DNA from: Xanthomonas sp. XNM01
Lineage (GTDB): Bacteria > Pseudomonadota > Gammaproteobacteria > Xanthomonadales > Xanthomonadaceae
Direction: 5' to 3'
DNA: 64,000 nucleotides
Assembly: GCF_014851915.1 (NCBI RefSeq)
Contig: NZ_JACVAP010000001.1
Location: 930,001-994,000, forward strand
In this document: piece after piece, positions 44,083-52,883 of the stretch
Position numbering within the stretch: position 1 is the first letter of the stretch
Layout of the letters: the number at the start of each line of letters is the position of its first letter
Made by a program: the position numbers and the translations under genes
The notes under the pieces: model-generated
What the model was told of the DNA's origin: nothing
The model's input: only the letters and a program-made list of their open reading frames with translations
The model's database searches: none

Positions 44083-44125
44083 CCTGAACTCGGCTAGGCT
44101 TGCCTCAGTCGCGAGGGGGGCTGTC

Positions 44126-45052
44126 GTGGTATCCAGTATCCGGGGATGGATCCAGGCCTGCACCTGGCTTCTGCTGATGGCCTTGGCACCCGCCCTGCGT
44201 GCGGCGGAAGACGGGCATGTCCTCGTGCTCGGACGCATCAGCGACGACCCGCGCGGGCATTACGACCAGCTCAAGGCGATGCTGGACTACGTGGTCCCGC
44301 GGATGGCCGATGTGGGCATCACCGAGGGACGGGTGCTGATGGCGCCCGATCCCCAGCAGATGGCCAACTACCTGCGCCGCGGCAAGGTCGACTGGGTCAC
44401 CGAGACCGCCAGTACCGCGGTGCAGCTGCAGCAGCGCGCCGACGCGCACGTGCTGCTGCTGACCGAGCGGGGCGGAGTCAGCTGGTACCACACGGTGTTC
44501 TTCGTCCGCAGCGACAGCGGCATCACGTCGCTGGACGGACTGCGCGGGCATTCGCTGGCGCTGCAGCGGATCCTGTCCACCAGTGCCTACATGGTGCCGA
44601 TGACCACCCTGCTGGACGCCGGGATCATGCCGGAGATGCTGCCACGGCCCGGCGACGCGCCGGCTCCCGATGGCGTCGGCTACCTGTTCGCCCGCTCCGA
44701 ATCCAACGTGGCCTCGTGGGTGCACAAGCGGGTCGTCGATGCCGGCGCGCTCAGCAGCCTGGACTGGGCCGATCCGCGCCGCGTGCCGGCTGCGTTCCTT
44801 CCCGACCTGCGCATCATCCACGAGACCGAGCCGTTCCCGCGGGCGCTGGAGCTGGTGCGTTCGGACATGGATCCGAAGGTGCGCGAGCGGCTGCGCCAGA
44901 TCCTGCTGCAGGCCGCGGACGATCCCCAGGCCGCACCGGCCCTGAAGAATTTCTTCAGCAGCTCGCGTTTCCTGCCGGTCGACGCGCGGGTCGAGCGCTC
45001 GCTCGAGCGGCTCCGGCGCGGTGCGCAGCGCGTGCGCGCGGAGGTTGAATGA
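44126..45052 (+). CDS. Phosphate/phosphonate-type periplasmic binding protein (PhnD-like)
   Basis: The 308-residue protein has a signal peptide ([20 protein letters not shown]) and the PhnD/PBP2 fold: [55 protein letters not shown] and [18 protein letters not shown]. The start is a GTG at 44126 behind a GAGGGGGG. No transporter genes are near; its stop overlaps the start of a GGDEF-EAL membrane protein. It is therefore more likely a ligand sensor for that protein than a nutrient-uptake component. The ligand is unknown and may be a phosphonate or phosphate ester. Confidence 0.85.
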   Translation: MVSSIRGWIQACTWLLLMALAPALRAAEDGHVLVLGRISDDPRGHYDQLKAMLDYVVPRMADVGITEGRVLMAPDPQQMANYLRRGKVDWVTETASTAVQLQQRADAHVLLLTERGGVSWYHTVFFVRSDSGITSLDGLRGHSLALQRILSTSAYMVPMTTLLDAGIMPEMLPRPGDAPAPDGVGYLFARSESNVASWVHKRVVDAGALSSLDWADPRRVPAAFLPDLRIIHETEPFPRALELVRSDMDPKVRERLRQILLQAADDPQAAPALKNFFSSSRFLPVDARVERSLERLRRGAQRVRAEVE

Positions 45053-47181
45053 AGCTGCATTTCGGCCTGCAGGCGCGCGTGCTCGCCGCGATCGCGTTGA
45101 TGCTGGCGGTGGTGCTGGCCCTGCTGCTGATCCTGCTGCAGCGCCAGCGCTCCCTGCAGGACGAGTCGCAGGCGCTCAGCCGCGACGCGATCCATGGCAT
45201 GGTCGAGAGCTATCTGCGCGGACATGGCGAGTCGATGGCGCGGCATCTGGCCGAGTCGCTGGCCAACCCGTTGTACTACTCGGATCTGGACGCGATCGGC
45301 CAGATCGTACGCGATGCCGCACGCGACGACCTGGTCGGCTACGTGCTCGTGTACGGGCTGGACGGGCGCATCGTCCATGACGGCAGTGCCGAGATCGCGC
45401 GTTACGGGCAGGAGATGGGCGATCCGCTCGCCGCACGCGTGGTCGCCTCCACCGGCAGCCTCACCCAGTGGACCGAGCGGACCCTGGACGTGTCCGCCCC
45501 GATCACGGTGGGCAGCGAACGCATCGGCGGCGTGCGGGTCGGGCTGTCGCTGGAGGTGGCGGCGCGCTACGAAGAGCACAACCTGGCGCAGCTGCGCGCG
45601 CGGATGGACGAGGTGGCGCAGCGGCACTTCGGCTGGCTGCTGGCGTTGCTGGCGTTGCTGGCGCTGGCTGCGGTGCTGGCCGCCTGGTACGTGCAGCGCA
45701 CCCTGGTGCGGCCGATCCGCGGACTGGCCGCCGCCGCCGGCCGGATCGAGGCGGGCGACTATGCGCACGAGCGGCTGGACAGCCGGCGCGGCGACGAACT
45801 CGGCGAGCTGGAGCGCACGTTCGACCGCATGCGCGAGAGCGTGGCCCGGCACGACCGCGAGGTCCGGCGCATGGCCTACACCGACGCGCTGACCGGCCTC
45901 ACCAACCGGCTGGCATTCCGCGAGAGCCTGGACCAGCGGCTGATGCAGGTGCGCGGCGAGGGCGGGCAGCTCGCCCTGCTGTTCGCGGACATCGACGACT
46001 TCAAGCGGGTCAACGACACCCTGGGCCACGAGGCCGGTGACGAGGCGCTGCTGCAGTTCGCCAACCGGATCGATGCGGCCGTGCAGAAGTACGGCGGCCA
46101 CGACGCGCTGCTGTCGCGCTTCGGCGGCGACGAGTTCGTGATCCTGATCCAGATGGAGGACGCGCGCGCCGCCGCGACCCGGCTGGCCGAGGTGCTGGTG
46201 TCCGAGCTGCGCCGGCCGATCGACATCGAGGGGCGTCAGGTGTTCCTGGGGACCTCGATCGGCATCACCCTGTTCCCCGAGGACGCCTCCAGCGCCAGCG
46301 CGCTGATGAAGAACGGCGACATCGCGATGTACCAGGCCAAGGTCGCCGGCAAGAACGGCTTCCGCTTCTACAGCCGCGCGATGGACCATGCGGTCGAGCG
46401 CCGCGTGCACATGGAACAGGAGCTGCGCGGTGCCTGGGAGCGCGGTGAGCTGAGCGTGGTCTACCAGCCGGTCTGCCGCACCAGCGACGGGCGCGTGGTC
46501 GGCGCCGAGGCGCTGCTGCGCTGGCAGCATCCGATGCTGGGAATGATCGCGCCGTCGGTGTTCATCGACGTGGCCGAGCAGAGCGGGCTGATCGAGGAGA
46601 TCGGCCCGCGCGTGCTGCAGGCCGCCTGCGCCGAGGCGGTGCGCTGGACCCGGATGAGCAACGGCGAGCGCGTGTTCGTCTCGGTCAACGTCTCGCCGCG
46701 CCAGCTCAAGAGCAGCAGCTTCCCCGAACTGGTCGCCGAGTGCCTGTACGACACCGGACTGCCGGCGTCGTCGCTGCACCTGGAGCTGACCGAGACCGCG
46801 GTGATCAGCGATGAACTCCAGGCCTCGGCGCTGCTCGCGCGCCTGCACAGCACGGGGGTCAAGGTCTGGCTGGACGACTTCGGCACCGGTTTCTCCGGCC
46901 TGAGCCATCTGCGCCGGGTGCCGGTGGACGGGGTCAAGATCGACCGCAGCTTCATCGCCGACCTGCAGCGCGACCCGGACGATCTCGCCCTGACCACCGC
47001 CATCATCGCGATGGCCCATTCGCTGGGCATCACGGTGGTGGCCGAGGGCGTGGAGAAGGAGGCCCAGTACAACCTGCTGGCCGCCCGCGGTTGCGACCTG
47101 GTGCAGGGGTACTGGCTCAGCCATCCGATCAGCGCGGCCGAGTTCGCCCACCTGCTGGCCCGGCGCAGCGCGCCGCACTGA
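45049..47181 (+). CDS. Membrane GGDEF-EAL cyclic-di-GMP protein
   Basis: The 710-residue protein has a transmembrane helix near residues 10-30, a periplasmic sensor part (about 35-195), a second helix (about 197-216), a HAMP segment to about 270, a GGDEF domain (about 275-440) and an EAL domain (about 460-700). Catalytic signatures are present in both: GGDEF at about 359, and EALLRW at about 488 with DDFGTGFSGL and KIDRSF. It could make and break cyclic-di-GMP. It is translationally coupled to the PhnD-like gene, so the binding protein probably signals through the periplasmic part. Confidence 0.93.
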   Translation: MKLHFGLQARVLAAIALMLAVVLALLLILLQRQRSLQDESQALSRDAIHGMVESYLRGHGESMARHLAESLANPLYYSDLDAIGQIVRDAARDDLVGYVLVYGLDGRIVHDGSAEIARYGQEMGDPLAARVVASTGSLTQWTERTLDVSAPITVGSERIGGVRVGLSLEVAARYEEHNLAQLRARMDEVAQRHFGWLLALLALLALAAVLAAWYVQRTLVRPIRGLAAAAGRIEAGDYAHERLDSRRGDELGELERTFDRMRESVARHDREVRRMAYTDALTGLTNRLAFRESLDQRLMQVRGEGGQLALLFADIDDFKRVNDTLGHEAGDEALLQFANRIDAAVQKYGGHDALLSRFGGDEFVILIQMEDARAAATRLAEVLVSELRRPIDIEGRQVFLGTSIGITLFPEDASSASALMKNGDIAMYQAKVAGKNGFRFYSRAMDHAVERRVHMEQELRGAWERGELSVVYQPVCRTSDGRVVGAEALLRWQHPMLGMIAPSVFIDVAEQSGLIEEIGPRVLQAACAEAVRWTRMSNGERVFVSVNVSPRQLKSSSFPELVAECLYDTGLPASSLHLELTETAVISDELQASALLARLHSTGVKVWLDDFGTGFSGLSHLRRVPVDGVKIDRSFIADLQRDPDDLALTTAIIAMAHSLGITVVAEGVEKEAQYNLLAARGCDLVQGYWLSHPISAAEFAHLLARRSAPH

Positions 47182-47374
47182 TCCGGCGGCGCGCTGCCGG
47201 CCGCACCTGTCGTTGGGCATCATGGTGCCGGCCTCGGGAATGGAAACCGGGTCGCGGGCCTGCCACGGTCGTGGATCGGCAGGTCGACAGTGCCGGTGTT
47301 GCGGCGCATGCGTCGGCCGTGAGGGAATGACCGGGACGTCCGGCCATAGCCGGTAGCGCCCGGGGCGTGACGCC

Positions 47375-47390
47375 GGAGTGCCGGCACTCC
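47375..47390. other. 16-bp perfect palindrome
   Basis: GGAGTGCCGGCACTCC is a perfect palindrome in the 263-base gap between the convergent GGDEF-EAL and exoD genes. It may form a short hairpin on either strand. Nothing else is recognised in the gap. Confidence 0.4.
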
Positions 47391-47444
47391 GCGTGCCGGA
47401 CGATGGCCGATCCGTCGCCGCGTGGCCGGTGTGTCAGCGCGGAC

Positions 47445-48095
47445 TCACGCCTGGCGCAGCCGCTGCAGCCACTCGGCGACCAGGTCGGCCAGCTGCTCGG
47501 ACAGCAGTCCCATGCCGATGATGGTCGCGGCCGACACCAGCCACAGCACCAGCAGCAGTGCGCCGTCGCGTTCCAGCAGCGCCAGCGCGAACAGCAGCAG
47601 CAGGCCGGCGAACAGGTAGTTGGTGAAGGGAATCGGCAGCGCCAACAGCACGCCGAGCAGCACCAGCAGCAGACCGGTGAACATGCTGGCCAGGCGGTGC
47701 CCGGTCAGCTCCTGCAGGCGCGGGCGCACGATGTGCTCGAGCCGGGACAGCCAGGGCGTGATCCGGTCGCAGAAGCGGATCATCGTCGCCCGGCGCGGGC
47801 CGCGCCGTCCGATGAAACGCGGCAGCCACGGCTGGGCCAGGCCGACCAGCAGCTGCAGGCCGATCAGGATCACCAGCGGGCCGGACACCGCGCCGCCGAA
47901 GCCGGGAATCGGGATGAAGCCGGGCAGGATGGACACGAACAGGAACATGCCGAAGGCGCTGCGGCCGAGGCCGGCCAGCAGCCCGTCCAGGGTCAGGACC
48001 TGGTCCGGGTCGCCATGGGCGAAGGCGCGCAGCAGCCGGGCGATGCCATTGCCGGCGGCGCCGTTCCCGTCCGGCGCGTCAGACGGCGAGTGCAT
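47445..48095 (-). CDS. ExoD-family inner-membrane protein
   Basis: The 216-residue protein is the ExoD family (exopolysaccharide synthesis, ExoD), first described in rhizobia. It shows FGMFLFVSILPGFIPIPGFG with the family PGFIPIPG, several hydrophobic segments and LALPIPFTNYLFA, indicating about four transmembrane helices. Its real function is uncertain. The start overlaps the end of the upstream CNNM-type gene by 17 bases, so the two are co-transcribed. Confidence 0.85.
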   Translation of the reverse strand: MHSPSDAPDGNGAAGNGIARLLRAFAHGDPDQVLTLDGLLAGLGRSAFGMFLFVSILPGFIPIPGFGGAVSGPLVILIGLQLLVGLAQPWLPRFIGRRGPRRATMIRFCDRITPWLSRLEHIVRPRLQELTGHRLASMFTGLLLVLLGVLLALPIPFTNYLFAGLLLLFALALLERDGALLLVLWLVSAATIIGMGLLSEQLADLVAEWLQRLRQA

Positions 48096-49395
48096 CGTCT
48101 CCGCCGATCGGCAGCCGGCTCATCAGCAGCTTGTCGATGCGCGCACCGTCCAGGTCGACCACCTCGATCCGCCAGCCCGCCCAGTCGAAATGCTCGCCCA
48201 CGTGCGGGATGCGGCCGAAGTGCGCGATGCACATGCCGGCCAGCGTGTGGTAGTCGCCGTCCTCGGCGTCGGGCAGGGTGGCGCCGTCCATCAGTTCGCG
48301 CAGGTCCTCGGTGGGCAGGGTGCCGTTGACCAGCAGCGAGCCATCGTCGCGGGTGACCACCAGCGCATCCTCGTCGGTGTTCTCCACCGCCTGCAGACGG
48401 CCGACGATGGCGCCCATCAGGTCGCTGATCGTGACCAGGCCCTGGATGTCGCCGTACTCGTCCACCACCAGCGCCAGCGACTGCTGCTCTTCGCGGAAGA
48501 TCTCCAGCAGCTTCATCGCATGGGTCGATTCGGACACGAACAGGGTGTCGCGCAGCTCGCGGAACAGGGTGCCGTCCGAGGCGCGGCCCAGGTCGCGCAG
48601 CAGCGACTTGACCTCGAGCACGCCGACGATGTCCTGGTCGCTGCCGCGGTAGACCGGGTAGCGCGAGAACTGCCACTCGCGCATGGTGTCCAGGTTCTCG
48701 TCCTGCGGCGCGGCCGCATCCAGCCAGGCGATCCGGTTGCGCGGCGTCATCAGGCTGGCCGCGGTACGGTCGCCCAGGCGCATGACCCGGTTCATCATGT
48801 CGCGCTCGTGGCTGTCGATCAGGCCCTGCTCGTGGCTTTCGGCCACCAGCATGCGGATCTCCTCCTCGGTGATCGAACTGGCTTCGTCCTTGCCCAGTCC
48901 CAGCAGGCGCAGCACCAGCCGGGTGCTGTGCGAGAGCAGCCAGACGAACGGGAAGGCGATCCGCGCCAGCCAGCCCATCGGCAGCGCCACGATGCCGGCG
49001 ATACGCTCCGGCGCGGTGATCGCGACGCGCTTGGGCACCAGTTCGCCGAAGATCAGCGTCAGGAAGGTGATCAGGCCGACCGCCAGGAACTTGCCGATCG
49101 TCTCGGCATACGGATCCAGGGTCGGAATCGCCTGCTGGATCCAGGCGCCGATCGCCAGGCCGATGGCCTCGCCGCCGAACAGGCCGGTCAGGATGCCGAT
49201 CAGGGTGATGCCGATCTGCACCGTGGACAGGAAGCTCTCCGGCTTCTCCGACAGCGCCAGCGCCTTGGCGGCGCGTTTGCTCGCCTGGGCCAGCTGCTTG
49301 AGCCGGCTCTTGCGCGAGGTCATGACCGACATCTCCGACATGGCGAAGAAGCCGTTCAACAGGATCAGGGCGAGCACGATCAGCAGTTCGGCCAC
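48079..49395 (-). CDS. CNNM/CorC-type membrane transport protein (hemolysin family)
   Basis: The 438-residue protein has an N-terminal DUF21 transmembrane domain (residues 1-190, with ILLNGFFAMSEMSVMTSRKS and FGELVPKRVA), a CBS pair (about 210-330, with LMTPRNRI and LALVVDEYGDIQGLVTISD) and a C-terminal CorC_HlyC domain (about 345-425). The family is linked to Mg2+ or Co2+ export and resistance. The start is set at the GTG at 49395 because GGAGG lies 8 bases before it. A GTG three codons upstream, at 49404, would overlap that ribosome-binding site. Confidence 0.92.
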   Translation of the reverse strand: MAELLIVLALILLNGFFAMSEMSVMTSRKSRLKQLAQASKRAAKALALSEKPESFLSTVQIGITLIGILTGLFGGEAIGLAIGAWIQQAIPTLDPYAETIGKFLAVGLITFLTLIFGELVPKRVAITAPERIAGIVALPMGWLARIAFPFVWLLSHSTRLVLRLLGLGKDEASSITEEEIRMLVAESHEQGLIDSHERDMMNRVMRLGDRTAASLMTPRNRIAWLDAAAPQDENLDTMREWQFSRYPVYRGSDQDIVGVLEVKSLLRDLGRASDGTLFRELRDTLFVSESTHAMKLLEIFREEQQSLALVVDEYGDIQGLVTISDLMGAIVGRLQAVENTDEDALVVTRDDGSLLVNGTLPTEDLRELMDGATLPDAEDGDYHTLAGMCIAHFGRIPHVGEHFDWAGWRIEVVDLDGARIDKLLMSRLPIGGDDALAV

Positions 49396-49649
49396 GGCGG
49401 GCACCTCCGCGGCGGAAAGCGGTTATCGGGAAGGCCGGCGCAGGCGTGCGGGCGGCAGGGGAGAGGCGCGGGGTCGTCGTCCATAGGGTGCGCCGGCTGA
49501 GGGCGCGGCGGCATCTTAGCAAAGCCCCGCGTGAGGGCGGAGCCACGAAGGCCGGCCCGATCGGCAGGAACACCGGGGGGGCGCAACGGCCGGGCCGGAT
49601 GGCGGGCTGGCCGCCTGCAGCGGCCCGGACAACCCGGCAGTACCCGGCC

Positions 49650-49670
49650 GGGTCATCGAACTGTCATAAT
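49650..49670 (+). promoter_or_regulatory. Candidate Pho box before the DUF47-pit operon
   Basis: Two heptamers, GGGTCAT (49650-49656) and CTGTCAT (49661-49667), have exactly the 11-base period of a PhoB site; the second is a perfect CTGTCAT. The overlapping CATAAT (49665-49670) could be a -10 box. The downstream genes are phosphate transport genes. Confidence 0.4.
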
Positions 49671-49714
49671 CCGCGCCGCGACTGCCCATCCCGCGGCGGC
49701 GGACACACGCTTAC

Positions 49715-50341
49715 ATGTTCTCATTGCAGACGATTTTCGGTTCCGGCAAGCAGTTCTTCGTCCTCCTGGACGAGGCCGCCGAGGCCGCCCACGACAGTAC
49801 CCGGGCCCTGTACGAGATGATGAAGGCCTCCGACCGCCAACCGGCGCTGGACGGCTTCAAGCTGGCCCGCCAACGCGAGCGCACCGCCTCGGAGAAGATC
49901 GGCCAGGCGCTGATCGACAGCTTCATCACCCCGCTGGAGCGCGAGGACATCGAGTCGCTGGGTTCGGCGCTGTACAAGATTCCCAAGCAGGTCGAGAAGT
50001 TCGCCGACCGCTACTCGCTGGCGACCCAGCACCTGGCCCACATCGATTTCGCGCCGCGCGCGGCGATGCTGGAGCAGGCCGCCTCGGTGGTCGTGGAGAT
50101 GGTGCGCGAGCTGCGCCACATGAACCTGGACCGGATGACCGCGCTCAACGAGAAGCTGCGGGCGCTGGAGAACGAGGCCGACCGGCTGATGCTGGAGCTG
50201 TACCGCGACATCTATTCCGGCCGTCTGGACCACCTGCAGATGTTCCTGCTCAAGGAGTTCTTCGAGATCCTGGAAAAGGCGATCGACCGTTGCCGCGAGG
50301 CCGGCGTGGTCGCGTACCAGATCGTGCTGAAGAATTCCTGA
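49715..50341 (+). CDS. DUF47 (PhoU-like) phosphate transport regulator
   Basis: The 208-residue all-helical protein begins MFSLQTIFGSGKQFFVLLD and matches the DUF47/TIGR00153 family, relatives of PhoU that accompany PiT transporters. The E/D-rich helices (for example SLGSALYKIPKQVEKFADR and LRALENEADRLM) form the metal-binding bundle. It is cytoplasmic and likely modulates the transporter encoded 12 bases downstream. A Pho-box-like repeat is upstream. Confidence 0.93.
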   Translation: MFSLQTIFGSGKQFFVLLDEAAEAAHDSTRALYEMMKASDRQPALDGFKLARQRERTASEKIGQALIDSFITPLEREDIESLGSALYKIPKQVEKFADRYSLATQHLAHIDFAPRAAMLEQAASVVVEMVRELRHMNLDRMTALNEKLRALENEADRLMLELYRDIYSGRLDHLQMFLLKEFFEILEKAIDRCREAGVVAYQIVLKNS

Positions 50342-50353
50342 CGGGCCCGACCG

Positions 50354-51475
50354 ATGCTGACGCTCGTCCTGGTCGTGATCCTGACCGCACTCGTCTTCGA
50401 GTTCATCAACGGATTCCACGACACCGCCAACTCGATCGCCACCGTGGTCGCGACCAAGGTGCTGTCGCCCGGTGCGGCGGTCTCGCTGGCTGCGGTGATG
50501 AACCTGATCGGCGCGCTCACCGGCACCGCCGTGGCCGCGACCATCGCCACCGGCATCGTCAACACCGACGTGGTCGAGGCGTCGTCGCAGGTGATCCTGT
50601 GCGCGCTGCTCGGCGGTATCGTGTGGAACCTGATCACCTGGTGGTTCGGCCTGCCGTCCTCGTCCTCGCATGCCTTGATCGGCGGCCTGTGCGGCGCGGC
50701 GCTGGCGGCGGCCAGCAACGACTGGAACGCGCTGGTGTGGTCCGAGTCGGTCGGCAACTGGGCCCAGAACAAGGGCCTGCTGTGGAAGGTGTTCCTGCCG
50801 ATGATCACCTCGCCACTGGCCGGCTTCCTGCTCGGCGTGGTGATGATGCTGCTGCTGTGGGCGCTGATCGCCGGCATGGTCCGCGTCGGCGGCGTGCTGG
50901 GGCGGCTGGCGCGCCCGCGCTGGGTCAACGCGTTCTTCGGCAAGGCCCAGATCCTGTCGGCCGCGTACATGGGCTTCGCCCACGGCCACAACGACGCGCA
51001 GAAGACCATGGGCATCATCGCGCTGACCCTGATCGGCGCCGAGGCGGCGGGCACGCTGGACAATCTGCCGAACTGGCTGGCCTTCCTGCATCCGGACGGC
51101 GCCGGCGCCAGTGGGATCGCGACCTGGATCGTCATCACCTGTGCCCTGGTGATGGCCGCCGGCACCGCTTCCGGTGGCTGGCGCATCATCAAGACGCTGG
51201 GCCACAAGATGGTCAAGCTGCACCCGATCCACGGCTTTGCCGCCGAGACCAGCTCGGCCACCGTGCTGACCCTGGCCGCGCACTTCGGCATGCCGGTGTC
51301 GACCACGCACAGCATCTCGACCGCGATCATGGGCGTGGGTTTTGCCAAGAACCCGCGCGCGCTGAAGATCGGCGTGATCGAGCGGATCATCTGGGCCTGG
51401 ATCCTGACCATTCCGGCGGCAGGTGGCCTGGCCTACCTGATCCTGCGCGGCATGCGGGCGGTGGGCTGGGCCTGA
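50354..51475 (+). CDS. pit: PiT-family inorganic phosphate transporter
   Basis: The 373-residue inner-membrane protein has about ten transmembrane helices and the duplicated PiT signatures FEFINGFHDTANSIATVV near the N-terminus and GFAHGHNDAQKTMGIIAL near residue 215. PSSSSHALIGGLCG and PVSTTHSISTAIMGVG match the repeated GAxxSSxH-type element. It takes up metal-phosphate by proton symport. It is coupled to the DUF47 gene and followed by a strong terminator. Confidence 0.96.
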   Translation: MLTLVLVVILTALVFEFINGFHDTANSIATVVATKVLSPGAAVSLAAVMNLIGALTGTAVAATIATGIVNTDVVEASSQVILCALLGGIVWNLITWWFGLPSSSSHALIGGLCGAALAAASNDWNALVWSESVGNWAQNKGLLWKVFLPMITSPLAGFLLGVVMMLLLWALIAGMVRVGGVLGRLARPRWVNAFFGKAQILSAAYMGFAHGHNDAQKTMGIIALTLIGAEAAGTLDNLPNWLAFLHPDGAGASGIATWIVITCALVMAAGTASGGWRIIKTLGHKMVKLHPIHGFAAETSSATVLTLAAHFGMPVSTTHSISTAIMGVGFAKNPRALKIGVIERIIWAWILTIPAAGGLAYLILRGMRAVGWA

Positions 51476-51504
51476 CCACCCGCCACTGTCCACCTTGCCA
51501 TCGC

Positions 51505-51536
51505 GAAGGCCGCCTCCGGGCGGCCTTCCGCGTTTT
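51505..51536 (+). terminator. Rho-independent terminator of the pit operon
   Basis: A 10-bp stem (51505-51514 with 51519-51528, loop TCCG) is followed by CGCGTTTT, 29 bases after the pit stop. Confidence 0.8.
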
Positions 51537-51813
51537 GCGCTGTGTCGCCCCGAGGGCTGCGTCGCATGCCGCATCGGGCATGGATGCGTTGCGACCGATG
51601 CATGGAAAACACGACAGCGTCTGTGCGCACGATTGGTGACGGATCACGGATCACGGTCCGACTGCTGATGAGGGGACGCCACCGAACCGCGCCGCGTGTG
51701 GTCGCGGTACGGGGGCGGGTCGTGTGAGGGAATGCGAGCGCGTGGGTGGGGCACCCCGCGGCGTCACGCACCTTCCATCGCATTCAGGCACCCGAAGGGC
51801 CGGATGCGGGCCG
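51537..51813. other. Intergenic stretch after pit
   Basis: The rest of the 338-base gap between pit and the next minus-strand gene shows no gene or structure that I can support, apart from a small direct repeat near 51644-51658. Confidence 0.4.
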
Positions 51814-52224
51814 CTAGAGCAGGTCGCCCTCGGCCGACAGCGCGCGTTCCATGCTGTCGCCGACGCCGCCGATCTCCAGCACCAGCCGCTCGACCTCGGC
51901 CTCGTCCAGGCCCGCGTACGGCCGGTTTTCGCACAGCTGCAGGTAGGGCACGCCGTCCAGCTCGCCGATCGCGAGGTAGCCGACGCTGCTGTGCCAGTTG
52001 AACGCGAGCGCGCGGCGCGCATCGACGCCGGTGATCGGTGCGATCACGGTGCTGACCCGCAGCAGCCGGCGGCCATCGTCGGCATCCAGTTCGGACAGGA
52101 AGATCGACTGGTGGCGGTTGCCGCCATCCAGCGACAGCTCCACGCAGGCGACATACGGATCCTGCGTGGTCAGCCGGAAGCCGGCGTTGAGCAGGTGTCC
52201 GCGGATCTGTTCGAAGTTGCGCAT
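51814..52224 (-). CDS. Conserved hypothetical protein, CesT/YbjN-like
   Basis: The 136-residue protein has a compact alpha/beta pattern: MRNFEQIRGHLLNAGFRL, a strand with QSIFLSELD, RLLRVSTVIAP, ALAFNWHSSVGYLAIGELD and a C-terminal helix with LVLEIGGVGDSMERAL. This helix-strand-helix order recalls the CesT/YbjN small chaperone fold. No signal peptide or catalytic motif is seen. It stands alone, divergent from the alkyltransferase-like gene. The family is not recognised by name, so function is unknown. Confidence 0.75.
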   Translation of the reverse strand: MRNFEQIRGHLLNAGFRLTTQDPYVACVELSLDGGNRHQSIFLSELDADDGRRLLRVSTVIAPITGVDARRALAFNWHSSVGYLAIGELDGVPYLQLCENRPYAGLDEAEVERLVLEIGGVGDSMERALSAEGDLL

Positions 52225-52315
52225 TGCATCGGTCCATGGCGCTGTCCGGGTTCCAGCCTACCCGATGCCGGCCGGCGTGACCCGCGCGAGGGCGGCGATC
52301 CGGTACGCTGCGCAC

Positions 52316-52660
52316 ATGTCCACGTCCGCCAGCCAAGACGCCGCCACCCGGATCCTCGCGGCGGTACGGGCGATTCCGGCCGGGCAGGTGGCCGGTTATG
52401 GCGAGGTCGCGCGTCGTGCGGGCCTGCCTGGACGTGCACGGCTGGCTGCCCGCGTGCTGGGCCAGAACGAGGATCCGGCCTTGCCCTGGCATCGTGTGCT
52501 GCGTTCCGACGGACGCATCGCCTTCCCCGAAGGCTCGCAGGCCTGGCGCGAGCAGGCCAGGCGCCTGCGCGCCGAGGGCGTGCGCGTGGAGAAGGGGAAG
52601 GTGGTGGGGGTGAAGCCCGCGCGCGATCTGGACAGCCTGCTGTGGGGTCCGGACGCCTGA
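52316..52660 (+). CDS. Alkyltransferase-like protein (ATL, MGMT family)
   Basis: The 114-residue protein has the DNA-binding domain of O6-alkylguanine-DNA alkyltransferase (AVRAIPAGQVAGYGEVARRAG, RLAARVLGQNED, PWHRVLRSDGRIAFP). The active-site Cys of PCHRV is Trp (PWHRV), so it cannot accept alkyl groups. This is the hallmark of ATL proteins, which bind alkylated guanine and hand it to nucleotide excision repair. Length and lack of the N-terminal domain fit ATL. A TACGCT element just before the ATG suggests a short leader. Confidence 0.93.
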   Translation: MSTSASQDAATRILAAVRAIPAGQVAGYGEVARRAGLPGRARLAARVLGQNEDPALPWHRVLRSDGRIAFPEGSQAWREQARRLRAEGVRVEKGKVVGVKPARDLDSLLWGPDA

Positions 52661-52862
52661 GGCATCCGGATGTCGACGGCGCGCCCCGGAGCGCGGTCAT
52701 CCCGGTATCGAGGTGTGGTCCACCGATCTTGCGGCGGTACCGCGTCGCGGGTTCCGCGCGGTGCCGGGACGCGTCTTCGACGGGCTGTCTGCCGCTGGGG
52801 AGCGCTGCGGCGCCGTGGCCGGGATCCACGCGGCGTCGACCGTGCACGCGACGGGCAGCGGC

Positions 52863-52868
52863 TATTAT
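52863..52868 (+). promoter_or_regulatory. Candidate -10 box of the rhomboid gene
   Basis: TATTAT lies 15 bases before the chosen start, implying a very short 5' leader. The rest of the 223-base gap after the alkyltransferase-like gene shows no feature. Confidence 0.4.
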
Positions 52869-52883
52869 GGGCGCCCCACATCC

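Noticed and set aside
44126..45052. Part of a phosphonate or phosphate ABC importer
   Set aside because: No permease or ATPase gene is adjacent, while the gene is coupled to a GGDEF-EAL gene; a sensing role fits better.
52316..52660. Active O6-methylguanine-DNA methyltransferase
   Set aside because: The essential Cys is Trp (PWHRV).
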